DNA from: Flabesymbios commensalis
Taxonomy: Eukaryota; Annelida; Polychaeta; Terebellida; Flabelligeridae
DNA length: 64,000 nucleotides
Assembly: GCA_964017125.1 (NCBI GenBank)
Contig: OZ024915.1
Span: forward strand, 18,394,273 to 18,458,272
Direction of reading: 5' to 3'
The translations under genes and the position numbers were made by a program. Below the pieces are notes generated by a model. That model saw only the letters and a list, made by a program, of their open reading frames with translations. It was not told where the DNA came from and searched no databases. Positions 57,641 to 64,000 of this stretch are shown one piece after another (position 1 is the first letter of the stretch; the number at the start of each line of letters is the position of its first letter).

Positions 57641-58197
57641 AATAATGTATGTCTTTCTTTCTAAAAGCTGCGTATATCACCATGACAACAGACCAGATAC
57701 ATAGTTGATTGCTCATCTAGCTAGGCCGTAGTCCACTTTGTGCACCTCTCCTCTCCTGATTAAACATCTCTAGAAGGAGAACAATATCCCTGATCAAACT
57801 TGTTAACACCTAATGTGACATATTCTGATCAAAGTCAAATGCCATTGATTTGTAAGGTTTAAGTGATCATTGACTGTTATAACTTAAAGTATACTAGATC
57901 TTCCATCTAAACTATTACTCAACATCAATTTTCTTACGGAATTAGTGTTTTCAAGTTAGAAAGTACGAACCGTTTAATTAACTATGCATTTTTACTCATC
58001 TTGGCTATTATCTCGCCTATGATCTTTTAATAGTTAGTAAATAAACATTACAAATCAGAAATACGCATTTATATTATAATGATTGTCGCCTCATTATTTT
58101 GAATTCGCTTTTTAATCACACGCTTTCCTTTTTCACACTCCTTGTATGTAATGTCTCAGCTAATCAGTCACGGTTTTTCACCACCTCATGCTCAGGA
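57641..58197. other. Non-coding stretch, nothing recognised
   Basis: AT-rich, no repeat or gene seen. Confidence 0.4.
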
Positions 58198-58690
58198 CTG
58201 GACATATTTACACACGTTATGTTAAACCACGTGACACATTATGGTTACAGCTACATTAATTAAGGGATAACATTCCGATTGATTAGGCTAAATGCTGGTT
58301 TGCCACCTCGATCAACCTGACATATATTTGTCCATCTATTGTTGAACACGAGTCATGACAAAAACTGCCAGAGGCTAAATAACTAACCTTTTAATTGTCA
58401 GAAGTCAATTAAGTAAACACACTTAAATTAAGTAAGAAATGTATTATAAGCATCAAAGTATCGTCAAATAACCTCAAGTGAATTGACACTGAATGTAGTT
58501 ATGAAAAGAGTATTGGTTATGTAGTGGTGATATTACAAGCCTCTAGTTGACAAAGGGTTAGCATGACCGCCACGCCCATCAGCCAGCAACCCCACCTGGT
58601 GAGTGAATGTTGCGGTGCTCCTGAACTCACTGGTGCGTGGTACACAATAATTAAATTAACCATCTGGGCCCTAGGGCACTAGGACAATAA
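58198..58690 (+). repeat. R2 dispersed repeat, near complete
   Basis: Carries all R2 blocks without the insertions seen elsewhere: 'ttacacacgttatgttaaac', 'caaaaactgccagaggctaa', 'cagcaaccccacctggtgag', 'ggtgcgtggtacacaataat'. Confidence 0.8.
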
Positions 58691-59245
58691 GAAGTTATCT
58701 GTAACTATCCATCAACTGACAAATGTCAAGCACTCAATTAAGGTCAATGTATCACCACAGATGGTATACCAGCCTTGTGCCATATTCGGCTTTTCTACTT
58801 TTATAATCACATGCTTCAATTTTTCACCCTTTTTACATAATGTTATTAATGTGTGTATTTGGTACGTTTTTCAACAGAAGTTTTGACACATTTATGTAAT
58901 GTCAAATAAAAAAAAACACTTATTACCATTTATTAATTATTTATTCATCACTTATATTATTTTGTAGAATTGATTTTGTATTGTCTTTACATGTTTACTG
59001 TATGCCATGTATAATGCATGTACTTCAATATGGACGTGTATAAAGATATATATAACCACAATGGTAGAAAACATAAATACGATATGTAAAAATGGACGAC
59101 TAGAAGTAACATAATTTGTAAAAGTGACGAGTGAAGTCACTGCAATTCACAGAATAAAGTATGGAGGTGTTATATAACCTTGTTTTCACCGAGTGACGTC
59201 ACTGCGTTTCACAGAATAGTCTTTTTTAATCTGTTTTATTAGCAG
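58691..59245. other. AT-rich non-coding stretch
   Basis: A direct repeat of 'gtgacgtcactgc' / 'gtgaagtcactgc' with 'ttcacagaata' (59130-59155, 59192-59217) is the only structure noticed. Confidence 0.4.
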
Positions 59246-59249
59246 GTTA

Positions 59250-59410
59250 TATCACATTTATTGGGAATGAAATGAGTGTTTAAACAGCAAGATTTGCAAA
59301 TATTTGGTCTCACAATAAACAAGCCTGACTAATTTTCACCCACTTGAAGTGTAGCGAGACACAACTTCAAGTGGGTGAAAATTTAAGTGATGTAACTTAG
59401 AAGGTAATGC
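59250..59410. mobile_element. TTAA hairpin element, H1b type, apex deleted
   Basis: 'gtttaaacagcaagatttgc', 'atttggtctcacaataaaca', then TTTCACCCACTTGAAGTG directly against TAGCGAGACACAACTTCAAG: part of the left arm and apex is lost. Confidence 0.6.
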
Positions 59411-59889
59411 ACGTTCAGAGTACCATTATAGTTACGGAATCGATAAAACGATTATTATAGATCTGTACATGAAAAGTCACAGAATGGACCATAATGAAAA
59501 ACTATACATCTATATGATCGAGTGGAGGCCCATGCTTTGCTTTTCAATAAACTCTGAGTAGTTATTATTATTTTTTTTTTGCAATCTGGACCAATGAAAT
59601 GTAGGTCGTTTCTCTCGGAATACCGTTCCGGTTTTAGCTGATAATTTTGATATGCGACTTTAAACAAAGCAATCTTTTGAAACATCAACTGTATTTTTAT
59701 TTCGATGGGATCAAGTGTATGGTCTTCCAATGGAAAATCGTGACAAATACCGAACCGTTGGATCAGTATTGGCAAAGAATTGTGCTATGGCGTTCTGCTG
59801 TTTGGATCAGACTTGACAAGCGCAGTTAAATGACAAAATGCAGTGACTGCTCAGGTGAAAACTAGGCAGTTACTGCCTGTTGGTTTATC

Positions 59890-60150
59890 ACTGCGGAAAC
59901 AGTGGTCTGGATAACACGATTGTGTAGATTACGTAATGATTTGATCAACACTTGTTCGAGAGAGCTGATACATCGGACAACAGGATAATAATCCAAGTGT
60001 TATACGTATGGATTCAAATCCATGGACACTTGTCCACAATATTGACTTTTGGTGATATTAGCAGCCAGCCAGTTAACTTTATTTAACATTTACTCCACAG
60101 AGATTTCACCGCCCTATTAATTATCTAGACCTAGTCATTATTCGTGTGGA
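59890..60150 (+). repeat. R4 repeat, diverged copy
   Basis: 'gatttgatcaacacttgttc', 'gagctgatacatc', 'tccacagagatttcaccgcc' and 'ctattaattatc' follow the R4 order of 48700-48985 with many changes. Confidence 0.5.
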
Positions 60151-60404
60151 TTGTTATTAGCCTTTTGTAAACCAGCTGGAGGTAGGCTTTCCAATGTCTA
60201 AGGTAGTTTGTTCTTCATGGCATTGCAGAAAAAAACGAAATAAGAATATATTATAAAATATTGGTTGATTTTCTTGTCTCTCTATGCTTGTAATTGTCAG
60301 AAGAAAGCTAAATGATCGATACCATTCTTAAATAATTATTGATTATCACTGCACTTAATGAACTGTATTATGCACACACGTATAGACAAATAAGAGAATA
60401 GAAC

Positions 60405-60890
60405 ATATAATTAAGAAAAAAATATATTATTCTTTACTTCACGCATTGTACATTTATATTGGTGTATCAAATAAATTGTATCCTTACAAAATTGGATGTT
60501 TGATTATAACGTGTGATTGACTTTGATATTATATGTGATGTAGGCCTACATGTTTACCTCATAAAGCTATGTTATATAAATTGTACCATCAATTTGGATG
60601 CATTAAAGGCATCATAAATTAGAGAATGAAAAATATAATTAAGAAAACTGTATATTGTTATTCACTTTACTCAATATACATGTATATTGTTGTTTTAAAT
60701 AAATTTGTATTACACAGAACAGTGTGTAGGTTTCTACAGCTGGCAGTGTAAAATTGTATTTACACTGCAAAATTAGATGTTTAATTATTACGTGTGATTG
60801 ATTTTGATATTATTGGTGATTTACATGTTTACCTCATAAATCTATGCTTTATAAAATGTACTATTAATTTGGATGCAATAAAGGCATCAT
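60405..60890 (+). repeat. Two diverged tandem units
   Basis: 60405-60615 and 60640-60890 share 'acgtgtgattga', 'catgtttacctcataaa' and 'aatttggatgca..aaaggcatcat'. The first unit has an extra GTAGGCCT word (60540-60547). Confidence 0.8.
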
Positions 60891-61102
60891 CTTTATCAAG
60901 CTACTCTAAATATCTAACTGTTTGCGTCAATTTATTAATTGTGATCATTTCAAGCCAAAACACCTTTTCTACATAATCTGTGAAATATCATTTAATGTTA
61001 ATTTTTAACTTGTCTTTATATATAGGATAATATATTGTGAACGGACAACCCGCCCAGCATTGAACCAGCACAGGACCAACGACTCTAAGATTGTAAACAC
61101 TA

Positions 61103-61210
61103 CCCAACAAGCAAGAGACTTCCACCCAATGTCAGATTAATGTTGGGCCAGCGTCTACGGCAACAGACAACATTAAACCAGCATTTGGTGAACGTCTCGT
61201 GTTTGTTGGG
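61103..61210. mobile_element. 108-bp inverted-end element of the GGGCCAGC family
   Basis: CCCAACAAGCAAGAGAC at 61103 mirrors GTCTCGTGTTTGTTGGG ending at 61210. Inside are 'taatgttgggccagcgtcta' and an inverted partner. Best-bounded member of the family. Confidence 0.75.
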
Positions 61211-61214
61211 AATC

Positions 61215-61440
61215 AACGTAATTCTTTACCATTACGAGGCCACACATGAGCGTCACCTGGTGAGCGCTTTGAACAGCTGTGATGACAGATCTGGCACGCG
61301 CTGCTAAAACCCAGACATGATAATGCTCAATTAAAACCGGAAAACACCAACAACTTTCCCTGTGCGCAACGCAACAAAACCTGGTGGGATCACTTCCTGA
61401 ATGAAAAGCCATATTGTGTGTACGGTGACCACTTTAGTGT
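61215..61440 (-). repeat. R1 repeat, diverged fragment
   Basis: 'gaacagctgtgatgacagat', 'gcacgcgctgctaaaaccca', 'accggaaaacaccaacaact' and 'gatcacttcctgaatgaaaa' follow 22100-22260 with many changes. Confidence 0.7.
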
Positions 61441-62319
61441 CACTGGAATCTATAAAGAGGAATTTGATTTTGGTAGACGGCTGAGAAAAAGGCTCAAAAT
61501 TAAATTTCTGTTCATATAATTCATTGAAAATGTAGTCAGATATCTACATATACACGATGTAGTTATTAATTAGATCTAAGAATATTGACCTGATTACATT
61601 CCGGAGATAATATTGTTACATTTACATTAAAATATGAGGACTTTAACAGTTTAGTAAATATGACATAAAGACTATGTATTTATTTAGCAGAAGTGTCTTG
61701 ATACTCTTTCGTGTTTTCACATTTAAGTAAATTATTTTTGTTTAGTTGATCATGTAAATAATGGGGATTGTGCGCATATGTAAACAATATATATTTACCT
61801 AGAGGTGTAAATAAACAGGACAAAACACTCCGCATCCTGTAATTGTTTAGAAGAGCATTGTTTAGTGGATGTTTTGGAATAAATGAAAAACTATTTATGT
61901 CAGGAACAACATCACGCTAGATACGAATTTACTCGTCATAGCTGTAGAGCCATACTATACCGAGAAAAATCATAATTTACATTGTTTGACTAGTTTTAGA
62001 GTTTTATTGACTTTACGTAGATTGTCAATGATATAAATTTATATGGATTATACTTTTTGATGAGCGATTAAACATGTTTGTGCTTATCTAACGCCTTCCC
62101 AATATCCAACACTACTATATCCGGAATATAAATATGCTAAAAAGTGTATATAATAAAAATTGCATGTTCTTGTGTAAATTTAAATATTTACACTTCTAGG
62201 CATATTTTCACAACTATTTAAATGAGAGTTTTGTAAAAAGCGAACGGACGACTGAATAAATGAATAAATGAATGAACAATATAACTCCTCAATCTTTACG
62301 AATGGGCGGGTTAAGTGTT
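61441..62319. other. AT-rich non-coding stretch
   Basis: No gene or repeat recognised. A short tandem 'gaataaat' run lies near 62254. Confidence 0.4.
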
Positions 62320-62334
62320 TGAAATCTGAAATCC

Positions 62335-62408
62335 AGAACGGGGGAAGCTTAAATCTCCGGCGTGACAGGCATGTGGTGTAACCACTACACCAAGGCTAAC
62401 GCCCTGGG
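62335..62408 (-). mobile_element. tRNA-Asp-like SINE head or pseudo-tRNA
   Basis: Minus strand reads GGCGTTAGCCTTGGTGTAGT, then GGTTACACCACATGCCTGTC, then ACGCCGGAGA. The anticodon arm CCTGTCACGC is that of tRNA-Asp (GTC). The B box is ruined (TTTAAGCTTCCC), so it is not a working tRNA gene. Confidence 0.65.
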
Positions 62409-62692
62409 TTAAGGAATATAAAACATATTTTAGCCTCAGGTAGAATGATCAAGTCAATGATGACAAGATCAAATAAAACTTAAGTGATTAGTGCGTATGC
62501 CTTTGTCCTTTGCTATTTCTGTGCTATTTTCAAAAAGTGTACACGCAATTTCAAGCTTCACATTTCTTGTTTGCAGAGTTATATATTTATTATGATCTTC
62601 ACCATTTTAAATGTAATTTTGTGTACTATATAAGGATCAGTTATTATACTCAATATTTAAATCAGCAACTTACGACTGATTTTGCCAGAATC

Positions 62693-62790
62693 TAACCTAA
62701 TGTTGTTTTAATATTGGGCCACCGTCTGCGACGCTTGCCCAAATTTAAAACAACACTGGGTCAAACTTTTTTTTTTGCTGGGCCACATTA
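62693..62790. repeat. GGGCCAGC motif element
   Basis: 'ttaatattgggccaccgtct', 'gcgacgcttgcccaaattta', end 'tttttgctgggcc'. Confidence 0.6.
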
Positions 62791-63119
62791 GTTCACTCTG
62801 CTCACACCTGGTGTCTATTAGACATTTATCGCATCTCATGACATCTACCGATCAATTACCGATTGCAATCGATCTAGAAGGTGAGAGTCAATTGACCGCC
62901 AACTGGTAAAAGGCAAATATTTGGCCAGCTGGAGAAAACGTCAACTCAAGACAAATTGATTAATTTAATATATTAAAAAACATTGGTTATGAAATGAATC
63001 TGATAAATTAAATATGTTCTACCATGTTTATTGCTCCCTTGTTACATAGTTGTTTGGCTTATACATAATATCAGATTGTAGGTGCCAAACATTTCAGTCG
63101 TATATAAAGCATTTTTAGG

Positions 63120-63465
63120 AATAAGATGTGTGCCACTTTGATAGCTGAGTAGATAGAAAGGATGATTCTCTCCCATTAAATCTAAAGTTTATTAAAAAAT
63201 TAGTAATGCGCTGCTGTTGTTTTTTTCTGGAAAGGAAGTATGCATACTTAGCTTTTAATTAGAGCCGCACTTTATCACAAAAGAAAAATAATGGCGGATT
63301 AACTTATAGTCGTTAAGTCGATCCACAGGTGGCGCTGTTTAAGTGCACGGTTCTGATGGGGCTCACCAGGGGGCGTGAGACATAAGGGGATTCTATATGT
63401 ATTTTGAAAACCTAATGGTCTAGATCAAAGACAAGTGTGAGCAAGATCATCAACTTAATTTCAGT
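63120..63465 (+). repeat. R3 dispersed repeat, long copy
   Basis: Aligns with 19960-20270 from 'tagctgagtagatagaaagg' to 'caagatcatcaac'. CTCF-like cores at 63327-63335 (AGGTGGCGC) and 63364-63376 (CACCAGGGGGCGT). Confidence 0.85.
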
Positions 63466-63654
63466 TTAAATTACAACGCACCAAGACATTATATAAATTG
63501 AATCTGCATTTGTTTTTCCAAGCTGGCTCTAAAACTATTGCAAGAAAGCGTAGAATATTGTATCTTAGTCATCATGGTCTTTCGACATGTTCCAAGTGGT
63601 GAAAACAAAATGATCACGAAGTTAAACAAAAAGCCAAATGTAGATCTATAAAAT

Positions 63655-64000
63655 TAATTGCCTGGTTACATCTGTAGACACGAGGATCAAAATTTCATCT
63701 AATTGTGTTGGTTGTGTAATAAATGATTATTCAATCAACACCTACTCTACAGACCTGCTACATCTATACTTTAAACTGGATTGTGGTGCAGGTGGAATAT
63801 ATGTACACAAATCCCAGAAGACAGATCCTGTGGCATATTAGCTCTGGTAACATCACGTAACACTACATCCACTGAGAATTAGCTGCTCTATTAATTATCA
63901 CCACATTGTAATTCATCATGGTAATTATCTACTAGTAGTAATAGAAAATCTTTGTGTGTCTCATCCATTTGAATACATATCATACATAAAAATAACGTCA
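63655..64000 (+). repeat. R4 dispersed repeat, second copy
   Basis: Aligns with 48700-49040, including 'tgtgtctcatccat' and 'catatcata' at the right. It may continue beyond the window. Confidence 0.85.

Noticed and set aside
59455-59829. Overlapping frames of 106 and 60 codons on opposite strands
   Set aside because: No recognisable motif, no conserved copy and AT-rich context. I cannot support a gene.

Overview
The window looks like nuclear DNA of an invertebrate animal. It is AT-rich, has no compact gene layout, and is packed with eukaryotic mobile elements: tRNA-derived SINEs, LINE fragments, a Ty3/gypsy fossil, DNA transposons, many small TTAA-flanked hairpin elements (MITEs) and one giant foldback. 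The only convincing host gene is a heparan sulfate 3-O-sulfotransferase-like gene, which places the source among animals. A marine mollusc or other lophotrochozoan is my guess from the overall style. It is not proven by the sequence.

Layout. 1-13.2 kb: two direct copies, about 2 kb each, of a dispersed repeat (R1; 1-2051 and about 8905-11300), with a LINE reverse transcriptase fragment, a pentanucleotide microsatellite, inverted R2 and R3 repeats and a SINE interrupted by a 75-bp palindrome between them, followed by a cluster of TTAA hairpin elements. 13.2-19.4 kb: a 4.2-kb TA-flanked DNA transposon with a decayed minus-strand gene, itself hit by a LINE with a long (AAT)n tail. 19.4-29.4 kb: R3 and R1 copies, hairpin elements, a tRNA-headed SINE and TTAA MITEs. 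29.4-33.7 kb: a broken minus-strand Ty3/gypsy element split by a 1.06-kb TIR element. 34.4-36.3 kb: a CpG-richer stretch, part promoter-like and part LTR-like. 37.6-39.5 kb: a minisatellite, a dimeric SINE with clean target duplications and a LINE 3' fragment. 40.4-41.4 kb: the sulfotransferase exon. 41.8-51 kb: MITEs, repeats and a perfect 108-bp palindrome. 51.3-56.6 kb: a 5.25-kb foldback element made of two mirrored arms built from two kinds of tandem repeat. 56.6-64 kb: further R1-R4 copies, hairpin elements and a tRNA-Asp-like SINE head.

The strongest unusual theme is palindromy at several scales. There are tiny inserted palindromes of 75-108 bp, a large set of TTAA hairpin elements whose arms differ but whose apex keeps a GC-TRNC-GC pattern, and the 5-kb foldback. 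Several have internal controls, such as filled and empty sites or covarying arms, that make them more than chance. Most open frames here are not genes. They arise from tandem repeats or transposon debris. All coordinates of repeat boundaries were read by eye and are approximate unless a flanking duplication fixes them.
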